The notes beneath the pieces are model-generated. The model saw only the letters and a program-made list of their open reading frames with translations. It ran no database searches and was not told the origin of the DNA. This document shows, in pieces, positions 25,616-34,287 of a stretch of 64,000 nt of DNA. Both the position numbers and the translations under genes were made by a program. Where the stretch lies: the NCBI GenBank assembly GCA_040220895.1, contig JAVJVY010000016.1, positions 62,001 to 126,000 of the forward strand, in the 5' to 3' direction. Every line of letters starts with the position of its first letter. Position 1 is the first letter of the stretch. The DNA comes from UBA11591 sp040220895. Its GTDB lineage: Bacteria; Bacteroidota; Bacteroidia; Flavobacteriales_E; Vicingaceae.

Positions 25616-26954
25616 ACTGATCCTAATCGTACTGATTTCTTGTTGCGCTGTTGGCTCAAAGGCCCAGCAAGAATACGCCCTGCACTTCAACAGGAAGATG
25701 GCCCAATCCACTTTCACCAACCCCGCTTTTTTGAGTGAACACAAAGTCGTCCTTTCTTTACCGTCCATCGTTTATAACTACGGAAACAATGCATTTTCAT
25801 ACAATGATCTGGTTAAAAAAGACCCTTTAGACGATTCAACCTATTTGAATATCGATGGAGTGATCGGCCAAATGCGGGATAAAAACCAATTACAGTTTCA
25901 GTCCTACCTTGATTGGTTCTCGCTTTATATTTCATTTAAAAAATGGCAGTTTTCCTTTAATGTGACAGAAAAAATTGACTTCAAATTCAAGTATACCAAG
26001 GACATGATAAGCCTGTTGTGGAACGGAAATGCCCAGTATATTGGTCAGGAGATTGAAATTGGCCCGGCACTCAATTTTCAGGTTTACAAAGAATACGGCT
26101 TCCGTTTTGCTCGGCATTTTGACAAGTTCGACGTCGGACTGCGATTTAAATTGCTCAATGGCCTGGCCAACATCTATTCCGTTCAGAATTCAATGAAACT
26201 GTCAACGGGATCGGTTAATTATTCCAGCAACCTGAACACCGATTATGAAATCAGGGAATCGGGCTTAAGGGATTTTGAAGCGAATCAGTTTCTTCCATTC
26301 TCGAATTCTCCGAACAAAGGCTATGCATTTGATCTGGGGGCTGTATATCGATTAAATGAAAAATGGGAGTTTACCGCCAGTGTGATTGATCTGGGACGCA
26401 TTAAATGGACGGACAGTGTGCGCATTCATAAAAGCAATGGTTCATTTAGCTTTCAAGGGGTAGATATAAACGAGTTTATATCTGAAGAAGAATTCAATAC
26501 CCAGGCCTTTGAGGATTCCATTGCCGACCTTTATTTTGAGACAGAAGAAGGAAGATCATACATAAGCAATCTGGTTCCAAAATCGTATTTCAGTGCTTCG
26601 TTTCATCCCGATGCAGCAACTACTTTTGGGGCATTGATCCACATGGAGTACTTCGACGGAATTCAACCTGGAGTCAGCATTTACGCTGGCAGAAATTTTA
26701 CTGATTATTTTCAGATGGGTCTGTCATACGCATACAAGAACAGGCGTTTTGATAACCTGGGGCTAAATCTTAACATCGGAATGCCCGCATTTACGATTTA
26801 CCTCGTAACGGATAACCTTTTCAATATTCTTAGACCGGGATATGGCAGAAACCTGACCATACGCTATGGCATGAATATTAGCTTAGGCAAACTGGGGGAA
26901 CGTAAGAAAAAAGATAACGAGGAAGTGGAAGATAAGGCGGAGGAGATCTTATAA
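25581..26954 (+). CDS. DUF5723 outer-membrane beta-barrel protein
   Basis: A 457-residue exported protein: signal peptide (about 12-28, ending SKAQQ) and then many alternating aromatic/polar strands typical of an outer-membrane barrel. The opening (FNRKMAQSTFTNPAFL) and the ending (TIYLVTDNLFNILRPG, then RNLTIRYGMN) fit DUF5723. A charged tail (KKKDNEEVEDKAEEIL) follows the last strand. The TTG start at 25581 lies inside the upstream lipoprotein gene; there is no better start before the signal peptide. Role unknown. Confidence 0.75.
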   Translation: MAQFSVSSEINKLILIVLISCCAVGSKAQQEYALHFNRKMAQSTFTNPAFLSEHKVVLSLPSIVYNYGNNAFSYNDLVKKDPLDDSTYLNIDGVIGQMRDKNQLQFQSYLDWFSLYISFKKWQFSFNVTEKIDFKFKYTKDMISLLWNGNAQYIGQEIEIGPALNFQVYKEYGFRFARHFDKFDVGLRFKLLNGLANIYSVQNSMKLSTGSVNYSSNLNTDYEIRESGLRDFEANQFLPFSNSPNKGYAFDLGAVYRLNEKWEFTASVIDLGRIKWTDSVRIHKSNGSFSFQGVDINEFISEEEFNTQAFEDSIADLYFETEEGRSYISNLVPKSYFSASFHPDAATTFGALIHMEYFDGIQPGVSIYAGRNFTDYFQMGLSYAYKNRRFDNLGLNLNIGMPAFTIYLVTDNLFNILRPGYGRNLTIRYGMNISLGKLGERKKKDNEEVEDKAEEIL

Positions 26955-26973
26955 AACAAGCATTCCTTTCATA

Positions 26974-27660
26974 TTACCTTTTACCAAATATTTTTCGCAA
27001 AGTTTCTGTTACCTGAGCAGATCCCAATGTGCGGATTTTCTCCTCTTCACCTGCCATTAATTTAAAGAGTCCCTGGATGCTCTTCTGTGTGGCGTAATCT
27101 TCCAGGTCAGGATTTACCTTTTCAACCAAGGGGATCTTATTATAGGTACTTGCCAGGGGGTCCCAGTATTTGCTTACATCTACTGCCTGCAAAGAAGTCG
27201 AAACAATTGGCTTGAATTTTATGTATAGTTTTTGGGCAGTTTGTCCAGCCATGTATTTGGTTGCCGCATTATTGCCCCCCGTTAAAATGGCCGTTCCATC
27301 GTCAATGTTCATTTCTTTAATGGCATCGATGAAAATCACCGCTGCTTCTTTACTCGCCTTTTCAGCCGCCCGGTTCATGCTTACAATAAAATCGTCTACT
27401 TTGTTACCAAGCCCCATTCCTCTTAGGGTTGTTTCCATTTTTTCCGCTTCAGGAGGAAAGGGTACCCTGATAAGCTCGTTCTTGTTAAAACCATCGTGTT
27501 TTGACGCTTTTTTAACCGAAATTTTACAAGCTACCTCAAGGGCTTCTTTTAATCCGTTTACGGTTTCTTCATTGCTAAATTGCCCAAATGATTTATTAGG
27601 CAAAAAGAAAGACAGTAATAGCGCAAAAGGAACTAAAATGGAATTGCGTTTTATGATCAT
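26974..27660 (-). CDS. DUF4197 exported protein
   Basis: A 228-residue protein matching DUF4197 in length and in its opening after the signal peptide (GLKEALEVACKISVKKAS), the PPEAEKMETTLRGMGLG block and the C-terminal ATQKSIQGLFKLMAGEE. The signal peptide spans about residues 5-26. I start at 27660 (MIIKRN); the longer frame to 27732 adds 24 polar residues before the signal. Function of the family is not known. It stands alone on the minus strand between rightward genes. Confidence 0.8.
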   Translation of the reverse strand: MIIKRNSILVPFALLLSFFLPNKSFGQFSNEETVNGLKEALEVACKISVKKASKHDGFNKNELIRVPFPPEAEKMETTLRGMGLGNKVDDFIVSMNRAAEKASKEAAVIFIDAIKEMNIDDGTAILTGGNNAATKYMAGQTAQKLYIKFKPIVSTSLQAVDVSKYWDPLASTYNKIPLVEKVNPDLEDYATQKSIQGLFKLMAGEEEKIRTLGSAQVTETLRKIFGKR

Positions 27661-27781
27661 TGTTGAGTGGATTTTACAATTCAACGGGGAAGATAATGCT
27701 TTCCACTCTTTTGGTGCAGTGATAATGATCACAGATTAATCGAATGCGAACAACGAACTTTAAACCATAAGTTGATGAATC

Positions 27782-28420
27782 ATGAAAACACTGCTTTATA
27801 TATTTCCCGCACTATTTTTGTTGACAGCAACTCAGTCTTCTTGTTCCAAGGATGAAGCAGAAATGCTACCGACCAATCAACCTGCTAATGATCCAACTCC
27901 TCAATTGACGGATGACGAGAAAAATTCCTTGGTATTCATGCGAGAAGAAGAAAAGCTGGCTCGGGATGTTTATCTGTATTCACTGGACCTTTATGGAATG
28001 AAGCTGTTTTCAAACATCTCCCAAAGTGAACAGGTGCACATGGACGCCATACACGACCTCATGGTGAAATACAAACTGGAAGACATGACATCCAAAAAAA
28101 GAGGTGTGTTCAACAACACCGAACTGCAGAAATTATACACCGATTTAACGGCTAAGTGTGACCTTTCGTTGTTGGATGCTATGGTAGTTGGCGCAACCAT
28201 TGAAGATCTGGACATCAAGGACCTGAAAGAACAATCTGCACTGACCTCAAAAGCCGATATTCTGATTGTATTTGAATTTTTAACATGCGGTTCCAGAAAT
28301 CACATGCGGTCTTTTGATATGCAGGTTGGTAAGAATGGCGGTGAGTATAAGGCGCAATTTATTAGCCAGTTGGAATACGATGGCATCGTTAATTCAAGCA
28401 AGGAACAATGTGCGTTGTAG
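27782..28420 (+). CDS. DUF2202 ferritin-like lipoprotein
   Basis: A 212-residue lipoprotein with C21 in TQSSC followed by SKDEAE. The domain at about 43-200 is DUF2202, a ferritin-like four-helix bundle: FMREEEKLARDVYLY, then SEQVHMDAI, then a matching second pair ending CGSRNHMRSFDMQ. The Glu and His in these helices are candidate metal ligands. Metal storage or redox protection at the envelope is inference. A weak T-rich stretch follows near 28463. Confidence 0.8.
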   Translation: MKTLLYIFPALFLLTATQSSCSKDEAEMLPTNQPANDPTPQLTDDEKNSLVFMREEEKLARDVYLYSLDLYGMKLFSNISQSEQVHMDAIHDLMVKYKLEDMTSKKRGVFNNTELQKLYTDLTAKCDLSLLDAMVVGATIEDLDIKDLKEQSALTSKADILIVFEFLTCGSRNHMRSFDMQVGKNGGEYKAQFISQLEYDGIVNSSKEQCAL

Positions 28421-28469
28421 TTTCAATCTAGCTTCGAAAATCTGATACCCGCAAAATGGGAGGTTTTTT

Positions 28470-28500
28470 TTTGCATATTTCTCTGAATCGGTTAGCTTTG
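28470..28500 (+). promoter_or_regulatory. Strong Bacteroidota promoter (TTTG-N19-TAGCTTTG)
   Basis: TTTG at 28470-28473 and TAGCTTTG at 28493-28500 with exactly 19 bases between is the full consensus and the best promoter match in the window. It drives the lipoprotein starting at 28532, 31 bases on. Confidence 0.75.
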
Positions 28501-28531
28501 AAAACCCATAATAAAATCGAAACCTACTAAA

Positions 28532-29221
28532 ATGAGAAAGATATTATTGCTGGCCTTCATTGCCGCATCATTTACAGCCTGTAACTATTTTATTGCACCA
28601 CCTTACACCAGCGTCAATGAATTGATCAAAGTAAGAAAGGGTATGACCATTACCAAGGTCAATGAAGTCTTAGGCATTCAGCCTTATGACTTATATAACG
28701 TTCAGGACGACGGAGGTACCATCCTTGTTTATAATTACAGAATCAAGGATAGAAAAATGAAAGTACCTGGAATGTCCTACAAGCAGAGAGAAAAAGTCAT
28801 CAAGTCAGAAAGAGGTCAAAAAGAAGGAATTGAGTGGTATGCTGAAGCCTCTAGGGTATATATCTTGTTCGAAGATGACAAAGTGGCTTCTTTAATCACC
28901 GATCACGGGCGCGAGGATGCCGAGTGGTTGATGATCACGAACAACAACTTGCAGCTTATTGCCAAAGAAGACCTGGTTAATCTTAAATACAGCCACGCCG
29001 ACCAAGACCTGTTGATAATGAAAGGAGATGGTACTGTTGGAAGTGTAGCTGTTCCGAAGAACACAGAGGATGATCAAACATTGAAGTCCATCTTCCTGCC
29101 TGTGAAGAAGGAAAACACCAAATCTGTCGCAAAACAAAAGCGTGACGAGAAAGGAGGAAAAAGTTTCTTACCCCTCATCCTTATTGGAGGCGGCGCTTTA
29201 TTGCTACTGTTAATTCTATAA
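28532..29221 (+). CDS. BamE/SmpA-like lipoprotein with a C-terminal membrane helix
   Basis: A 229-residue lipoprotein (C17 in FTAC). Residues about 30-75 resemble the small BamE/SmpA fold (IKVRKGMTITKVNEVLG). A charged middle leads to a very hydrophobic C-terminal segment (about 210-229, SFLPLILIGGG then a Leu run), so both ends may be membrane-bound, which is odd for a lipoprotein. It has a consensus promoter and a terminator and is likely its own transcript. Length exceeds classical BamE (about 110), so the name is only for the domain. Confidence 0.65.
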   Translation: MRKILLLAFIAASFTACNYFIAPPYTSVNELIKVRKGMTITKVNEVLGIQPYDLYNVQDDGGTILVYNYRIKDRKMKVPGMSYKQREKVIKSERGQKEGIEWYAEASRVYILFEDDKVASLITDHGREDAEWLMITNNNLQLIAKEDLVNLKYSHADQDLLIMKGDGTVGSVAVPKNTEDDQTLKSIFLPVKKENTKSVAKQKRDEKGGKSFLPLILIGGGALLLLLIL

Positions 29222-29240
29222 AGATTCGAGCTTAATTAAG

Positions 29241-29267
29241 AAAGGGGCTAAATGCCCCTTTTTTTAT
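29241..29267 (+). terminator. Bidirectional intrinsic terminator
   Basis: AAAGGGGC and GCCCCTTT form an 8-bp stem around TAAAT, followed by a run of T on the plus strand and preceded by A-rich sequence. It can end both the rightward lipoprotein gene and the leftward caspase operon. Confidence 0.85.
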
Positions 29268-30415
29268 TTCCGAATGAAAATGAATTCGCCCCCTTCGTCA
29301 CCGGTGTTTTGAATCGTTCCGTATTGAGGGGTGTTGTTGCTATTATTCATCACCGGGACCCTGAGTTGATAAAATAATTCAAGTGAAGAGGTGTATTTCT
29401 CTTCATTATTCTCCAGTTTCTTTACCAAGTATTGGATAAAAACACTCTGATCGGGGACTTCCTTTAGCATGCCACTCGTCATTCCTTTCCTGCTCTTTAA
29501 ATTATACAAATGTTCCACGGCATCTGGGGCATCACTGAAGGCTTTTCTGGTTTTGAATATTCCGCCAGAGAAACAGGCATCTGCTATCAAGAGGGTATGC
29601 CTGGTTGGGATGTCCTCTATGAAACCTTGAATGGTTGAATTTCTCAACCAATTGGTCGTATGATCCTTTTCTGCATCAGAAGGCAACCAATACCCAGTGG
29701 ATTTTTTCTCATCCCAGTACCCGTGTCCGGCATAAAATATGAGCAAGTTATCTTCTTCGTTTAATTGATTGCTCAAATTATCCATGGCTTTGATGATGTC
29801 GGCCCTGGTTGGATTCTTTAAAAAAACAGCATTATCTTTTTCAAAAGTATACCTGGTAGTCAGGACGTTATAAAAACGCTCTGCATCTTTTACCGGTTTG
29901 TCCAAATCGACCACTCTGCTATCCTGATAATCATTTATACCAATGATAAGGGCATAATATTTTCCATTTCCCTTGCTCATTGGAATTGGTGGTAAGTATG
30001 AATTGCCATTGGTTCGGGCCGCGATGGATTGACTGATGACCGTATAGGTAATTTCTGTTGAATTCCCATTAATATCAATGGCGGTAAGACCGATCTTATT
30101 CATTCCCGGATCCAGATCAAGGGCTTTTTGAAAAAACCCCTCGTCGTCAAGCGTTAATTCTTCATTATTTAACAATACCGTTTTGACACCTACGTTATCT
30201 TTCACCTGGGCAACGATCATCAATCGATCCCCGGCAAATTCATAAGGGCTTTGCGGATTGATATCTAAATTGGTTATCTCAACTCTTGGGCCTCTTAAGT
30301 CTGTTACCACAACATTGACAGGTTCAGAATCCGCAGATATCTTCACTTGAGTGAACGCCATTTGACCTGACACTAGCAATGCAGTCAAGGAAATGATTGT
30401 TTTAAACTGATTCAT
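29264..30415 (-). CDS. Caspase-family (peptidase C14) secreted protease
   Basis: A 383-residue exported protein. A signal peptide (about 5-22) is followed by an Ig-like domain (about 40-130) and then a caspase/metacaspase-type fold (about 150-360). The catalytic dyad is visible as H231 in FYAGHGYWDE and C281 in IADACFSGG. Family members cleave after Arg/Lys or Asp; specificity is not clear here. I start at 30415, whose ATG overlaps the upstream FISUMP stop as ATGA; Met at 30427 is possible. Together with the FISUMP gene it forms an operon ending at the terminator 29241-29267. Confidence 0.88.
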   Translation of the reverse strand: MNQFKTIISLTALLVSGQMAFTQVKISADSEPVNVVVTDLRGPRVEITNLDINPQSPYEFAGDRLMIVAQVKDNVGVKTVLLNNEELTLDDEGFFQKALDLDPGMNKIGLTAIDINGNSTEITYTVISQSIAARTNGNSYLPPIPMSKGNGKYYALIIGINDYQDSRVVDLDKPVKDAERFYNVLTTRYTFEKDNAVFLKNPTRADIIKAMDNLSNQLNEEDNLLIFYAGHGYWDEKKSTGYWLPSDAEKDHTTNWLRNSTIQGFIEDIPTRHTLLIADACFSGGIFKTRKAFSDAPDAVEHLYNLKSRKGMTSGMLKEVPDQSVFIQYLVKKLENNEEKYTSSLELFYQLRVPVMNNSNNTPQYGTIQNTGDEGGEFIFIRK

Positions 30416-31398
30416 TTTTTTACACATCTGATTAAGGATTTATCCCAATCGCCTACATCGTAATACGTGCCTCTTGTCTTATTTGTTTGACTTTCCAATC
30501 CGCCCCATTCAAATTTGAAGGTTTTGATATAACCTCCTTCATCGGGAGTGCTGGTCCAGAATTCCCAGTAGGTGTTGTAAAAGATGCTCTCAAGATTCAG
30601 TTTAGATACACCCCCCGGCAGCAATTGACGTTCATTTTCATAATAGCTTTTGAGGTACATAAAGTCACTTTCGGTAGGCAGTCGCCAACCTGCCGGACAA
30701 GCCTGTTTGGCATTCCACCACGAATAGGTTAGGCCTTCTTTTTTTCGATCCAAAAAGTCATTTTTCTTTTTTGAAAAATTCGCTTCGTAAACCAGATTAT
30801 CCCTCATCCATATTGCTTCTCCAATTTGTACGGTTCTGTATTCATGCCCATCTCTTGGGTCTGTAAATGAAGAGATTATGCCCGATTTTTCCAAAATACT
30901 TGCGTCGTCGTAGTCAAATTGGGCCTCCATTCTAAAAACAACATTGTCGCTTTCCAATTGGCCAAATTCACCCATGGCATCCCAAACTATTTTGAACTGA
31001 AGCTCTCCCATCACATCAGCGAGCCATTGCTGATCGATGTAAATTTTTAATTCAGAATTCAACCGGAACGCTGAATAATCTTCAATTTCCAACGGGGCGA
31101 TTTTGATCGAGTTTTGCTCGAGTGAATCCAGATTTCCAAAGTGAAATTCCTTGCCCGATGAAAAGAGCAAATATGCCTGAGTGGCCTCTGTGAATTCTTC
31201 CCCTGAATTAGGGGATACAAAGAGTGAGATGTTCTTAAGCATTCCGGGCTCATAGATCATCCCGTATAATTCAAAAAACACAAAGTCGTTTTTGAAAGGA
31301 GCCTGAATTTCTTTATACCCCAGATCTTGAGACCATGCGTTCCCAAGAGCCATTGAATAGAAAAATACAACTACAAAAAAACGTGCGCGAGATATCAA
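30412..31398 (-). CDS. FISUMP-domain secreted protein
   Basis: A 328-residue exported protein with signal peptide (about 1-23, ending NAWSQ). The C-terminal part (about 180-328) is a Fibrobacter succinogenes major paralogous domain: YRTVQIGEAIWMRDNLVY, then WWNAKQACPAGWRLPTESDF, ending SLIRCVKK. The N-terminal half is an unassigned beta-rich region. It overlaps the caspase gene by 4 bases, so the two are co-translated. The domain is common in surface proteins of this phylum but has no known activity. Confidence 0.82.
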   Translation of the reverse strand: MISRARFFVVVFFYSMALGNAWSQDLGYKEIQAPFKNDFVFFELYGMIYEPGMLKNISLFVSPNSGEEFTEATQAYLLFSSGKEFHFGNLDSLEQNSIKIAPLEIEDYSAFRLNSELKIYIDQQWLADVMGELQFKIVWDAMGEFGQLESDNVVFRMEAQFDYDDASILEKSGIISSFTDPRDGHEYRTVQIGEAIWMRDNLVYEANFSKKKNDFLDRKKEGLTYSWWNAKQACPAGWRLPTESDFMYLKSYYENERQLLPGGVSKLNLESIFYNTYWEFWTSTPDEGGYIKTFKFEWGGLESQTNKTRGTYYDVGDWDKSLIRCVKK

Positions 31399-31435
31399 GA
31401 TTTATTGCTGTTATAGCTTTTACAATTTAAAGGAC

Positions 31436-31909
31436 TTAAAGTTTTTCGAGCTTTTTAAATGCCGGTTCAAGAATTTCCATATTGCTCTCTACCAATTTTA
31501 CATCATCGGGGTGAACCAAACTTTCATATGTCGAGAATAAGGGCATCATTGCCTGAACCTGTGCTTTTTGATCATCGGGAAGCTTGTCTACTTCTACTTT
31601 CATTTTCAGGTAAGTAAAGCCCCAGGTAATTGCCGCAAATTTAATGGCAAAGGTTTCATTCCAACCATATTTACTAAGAATGGCCTGGCCTTCAACATTT
31701 GCGGCCCAATTCGCCGCAACATTATCTTCCTTGCCGTCCATTTTCATCCCTAGTTTTTCGAGTTCCACAGCCATAGGGTAAATGGTTTCTGCGTATTTTT
31801 CAATGTCGCCGTTGTCAAGGACGGCTTTAGGAGGTTCTACTGCCTCTTGCCCTATGAGGTTGATCGAGAAAAAGAACAATAAAAGACCAGTGCCAAATAA
31901 TTTTTTCAT
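31436..31909 (-). CDS. Small secreted helical protein, unknown function
   Basis: A 157-residue protein with a signal peptide (about 1-20, LLLFFFSINLIGQ) and a mature region that is nearly all helical and mildly acidic (AETIYPMAVELEKLGMK, ILSKYGWNETFAIKFAA). No family is recognised. It lies upstream of the FISUMP/caspase pair with a 37-base gap on the same strand, so it may belong to that transcript. A TATCTTTA, one base off the -7 consensus on the minus strand, lies at 31929-31936. Confidence 0.6.
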   Translation of the reverse strand: MKKLFGTGLLLFFFSINLIGQEAVEPPKAVLDNGDIEKYAETIYPMAVELEKLGMKMDGKEDNVAANWAANVEGQAILSKYGWNETFAIKFAAITWGFTYLKMKVEVDKLPDDQKAQVQAMMPLFSTYESLVHPDDVKLVESNMEILEPAFKKLEKL

Positions 31910-31959
31910 GTTATTTTAATTTGAACTTTAAAGATAAACTATTGAATTTTTTATTGGGT

Positions 31960-32769
31960 TCAAATGCAATATGAATCAATCTGCCGTTGAAGGCTACGAA
32001 GCTGATTTCTCATTGACCGTGGAATATAAGGGCAATAGGAAGTTGACGATTTTAATCCAGGATCGTAAACCTTATTAAAAGGCACGGCTTTAAGCTCGAA
32101 TCCCTGATCCAGTAATTTGTTCAGAGCTTTGTCACTATTGGTGATCATCGATTCGAAGCGGATGGCCGTTCGCCTATTCGGATCTACTACCTTTAAAGCG
32201 CCCAATATTTCATTATAATAGTGGATACAAGCCTCTGAATAGACCTTCCCAAGGGATCTTTTCCTGGTTATGCCCCCTTTTATCTCATGGCTGAGAAAAC
32301 TTAGGCGAGCATAGGGTGCTTGAGCTAAAATGTCTTTCTTAATATGCCCCGTTTCTCTTGCAATAAGCGACTGAATGATCTGATTGTAATTTCTACTGAT
32401 GATGAACAAATGAGCATCATGAATCAGGTTAAGGTACTGCCTGATGAAAAGGCAGGTCCGTGGATCTTTCCAGCCCCATTGACCGAATTGTGTATTTTTT
32501 TTATCGATCAAAGATTTGAATTCGCTGATTTGCGCTTCGGTGAGTTTTGCTTTCTCAAGTTGCTGGAAACCACCGAATGACATGTTGTTCTGTTCAAAGA
32601 CTTTTTCGTGGAAATTGAAAAAATCAAGGTCTTCGAAATGCCCGGAACGGTTTGATTCCTGAGGACCCAGCAAAGCTTCACCGACTTCGAGCCCGCATTC
32701 ATTCAGCCATTTGGTCGTGATCGAGGTTCCCGAACGATGCATCCCAAGTATGATCAATATCCGGTTCAT
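31960..32769 (-). CDS. Sulfotransferase family protein
   Basis: A 269-residue P-loop sulfotransferase, expected to move sulfate from PAPS to a sugar or other hydroxyl. The 5'-phosphosulfate loop is GMHRSGTS at residues 9-16. The later 3'-phosphate-binding part is less clear but the fold length fits. Acceptor unknown. A second sulfotransferase lies at 35399-36292 with glycan genes between, which supports a carbohydrate target. It is leftward, while the glycan genes from 33631 run right. Confidence 0.82.
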   Translation of the reverse strand: MNRILIILGMHRSGTSITTKWLNECGLEVGEALLGPQESNRSGHFEDLDFFNFHEKVFEQNNMSFGGFQQLEKAKLTEAQISEFKSLIDKKNTQFGQWGWKDPRTCLFIRQYLNLIHDAHLFIISRNYNQIIQSLIARETGHIKKDILAQAPYARLSFLSHEIKGGITRKRSLGKVYSEACIHYYNEILGALKVVDPNRRTAIRFESMITNSDKALNKLLDQGFELKAVPFNKVYDPGLKSSTSYCPYIPRSMRNQLRSLQRQIDSYCI

Positions 32770-32850
32770 GTAATGACAAATAGTTGAGGCTCAAAGGTTG
32801 GAAAATCCCCTGATGAATCGAAAGAAAAATTTAACTTTTTGGGTTGAAAG

Positions 32851-33327
32851 CTATAAGGTAAAATTGCCCTGATCGGTTTCCACATTCACGCGCTCCTCTA
32901 CTATTGGCTTGGACTCCAAACTGCTGAGTTCCCAGTGTAAAAGATAGTGGCTTTGATCCTGTTCCGAATTCCTGATCAACTGAGTCGCTGAAATGCCGAC
33001 CTCAGAAATATTCAACATCAGGAAAAATCGACCCGCTAGGGCATTTTGAACAAGGTTTTTCCGGTACCATAATTCGATGACAACCGTATCAACTTCATCT
33101 CGCCTTGCAAAAGTAAGTGAAACGTCCTCAAACTTGACTCGCTCTCCTTTTGCTAGTCGATGGTACTTTTGGCCTTGGGTGGGGAATATGCGCTTGCCAT
33201 TGTATTTCAGGTACACCTGGTCTTGAATACCCGAGCTTACTGGAACGTGGCAATTCAGAGATAAAAAACTAATCGCAATAGGCACTTGAGGTGCAACTGG
33301 CGGCATAACGGCGAAATTAAAAATCAT
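32851..33327 (-). CDS. Hypothetical protein
   Basis: A 158-residue protein with no signal peptide or membrane helix. The pattern is beta-rich (VYLKYNGKRIFPTQ, VKFEDVSLTFARRDEVDTV, FFLMLNISEVGIS). No motif is recognised. An ATG at 33306 (MPPVAPQ) is a likely alternative start to 33327. It is 81 bases upstream of the sulfotransferase on the same strand and may be its partner. Confidence 0.5.
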   Translation of the reverse strand: MIFNFAVMPPVAPQVPIAISFLSLNCHVPVSSGIQDQVYLKYNGKRIFPTQGQKYHRLAKGERVKFEDVSLTFARRDEVDTVVIELWYRKNLVQNALAGRFFLMLNISEVGISATQLIRNSEQDQSHYLLHWELSSLESKPIVEERVNVETDQGNFTL

Positions 33328-33350
33328 ATGAATCTACAAAGAAATGTTGA

Positions 33351-33620
33351 TTAAAAAGAATTAATTGGATGTGAAATATTAACAAAGTCTTTCTTGTAAG
33401 TCAATTCGTCGAGGAAAACAGGGGTATTGGTCGAATCATGGATGGTATTAAGCAACCTTGGGAAAGCACATTTCGTCTGACAAATGTTATCCGGGCAGGA
33501 GACAATTCGAAAACAACAATGAGTAGGTTTTATTTCTTTCGCCGTGTTGAAACAATGAAAGCAACAGCGATTTTCATGAAAAGACGGGAAAGAGTCATTG
33601 ATTTTTTCAATACGTTTCAT
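33351..33620 (-). CDS. Possible small Cys-rich protein
   Basis: An 89-codon frame in the 300-base gap between the leftward hypothetical gene and the rightward NeuD gene. It has nine Cys, mostly within 40 residues (ENRCCFHCFN, THCCFRIVSCPDNICQTKC). It could be a zinc-binding or disulfide-rich peptide, or chance. No promoter or ribosome-binding evidence was seen, and a plus-strand frame at 33438-33638 competes with it. I keep it as a low-confidence entry and as a description of this gap. Confidence 0.25.
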   Translation of the reverse strand: MKRIEKINDSFPSFHENRCCFHCFNTAKEIKPTHCCFRIVSCPDNICQTKCAFPRLLNTIHDSTNTPVFLDELTYKKDFVNISHPINSF

Positions 33621-33630
33621 TGCCCTGAAG

Positions 33631-34287
33631 ATGACTAAGCAGCGAATATTCCTAATAGGCGGCGGCGGTCATTGCCGTTCTTGCATCCATGTGTTGGATC
33701 GCCTTAATACCTATGAAATAGTTGGAATTATAGATTTTATTGATAGGGTTGGAGAGCACATGATGAGTTATGAGGTGATAGGGGATGAAGACGACCTTGC
33801 CAGATTTCGAATGAAAGGAGATCTCGCACTATTGACTGTAGGACAAATAAAGGACACATTCGTTCGACGTAAGTTAGCTAGAAAATTAGATTCACTCGGA
33901 ATTCATACAAAGCCGATCATTGCAGACACGGCCATTGCATCTCCGGATGTAGTGATCAGGAATGGTTCCATTGTCATGCATAGAGCTATTATCAATTCCG
34001 GCGCTGAAATTGGAGAGCATTGCATTATAAATACTGCTTCGATTGTTGAGCATGATGCCATCATCGGCGATTTCTGTCATGTTTCAACAATGTCTATTAT
34101 CAATGGCGGAGTGAAACTGGGGAATGACGTCTTTGTGGGATCGAACTCAACCCTGATTCATGGCATTCAAATCACGAATAACGTTGTGATTGCTGCCGGG
34201 AGTACTGTAATACATGACATTCAGCAAAGTGGTATCTACGCAGGAAGCCCCGCCAAGTTGATTCATCAACATCAAAAGGCCTCATGA
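33631..34287 (+). CDS. NeuD/PglD-type sugar O/N-acetyltransferase
   Basis: A 218-residue acetyltransferase. The N-terminal nucleotide/sugar-binding part has the family opening RIFLIGGGGHCRS. From about residue 105 on, hexapeptide repeats (GAEIGEHCIINTASIVEHDA, GVKLGNDVFVGSNSTLIHG) form a left-handed beta-helix, ending AGSPAKLIHQ. Such enzymes acetylate sialic or bacillosamine-type sugars. Start is ATG 33631 (MTKQRIF); the longer frame from 33598 is unlikely. It overlaps the glycosyltransferase gene by 4 bases. Confidence 0.88.
   Translation: MTKQRIFLIGGGGHCRSCIHVLDRLNTYEIVGIIDFIDRVGEHMMSYEVIGDEDDLARFRMKGDLALLTVGQIKDTFVRRKLARKLDSLGIHTKPIIADTAIASPDVVIRNGSIVMHRAIINSGAEIGEHCIINTASIVEHDAIIGDFCHVSTMSIINGGVKLGNDVFVGSNSTLIHGIQITNNVVIAAGSTVIHDIQQSGIYAGSPAKLIHQHQKAS

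Noticed and set aside
29264..30415. Caspase-like gene as part of an antiphage or cell-death system
   Set aside because: It has a signal peptide and Ig-like domain and no nucleotide-sensor, effector or CBASS-type neighbours, so a secreted protease fits better.
33438..33638. 66-codon plus-strand frame before the NeuD gene
   Set aside because: It overlaps the NeuD start in another frame and has no recognisable pattern or promoter.
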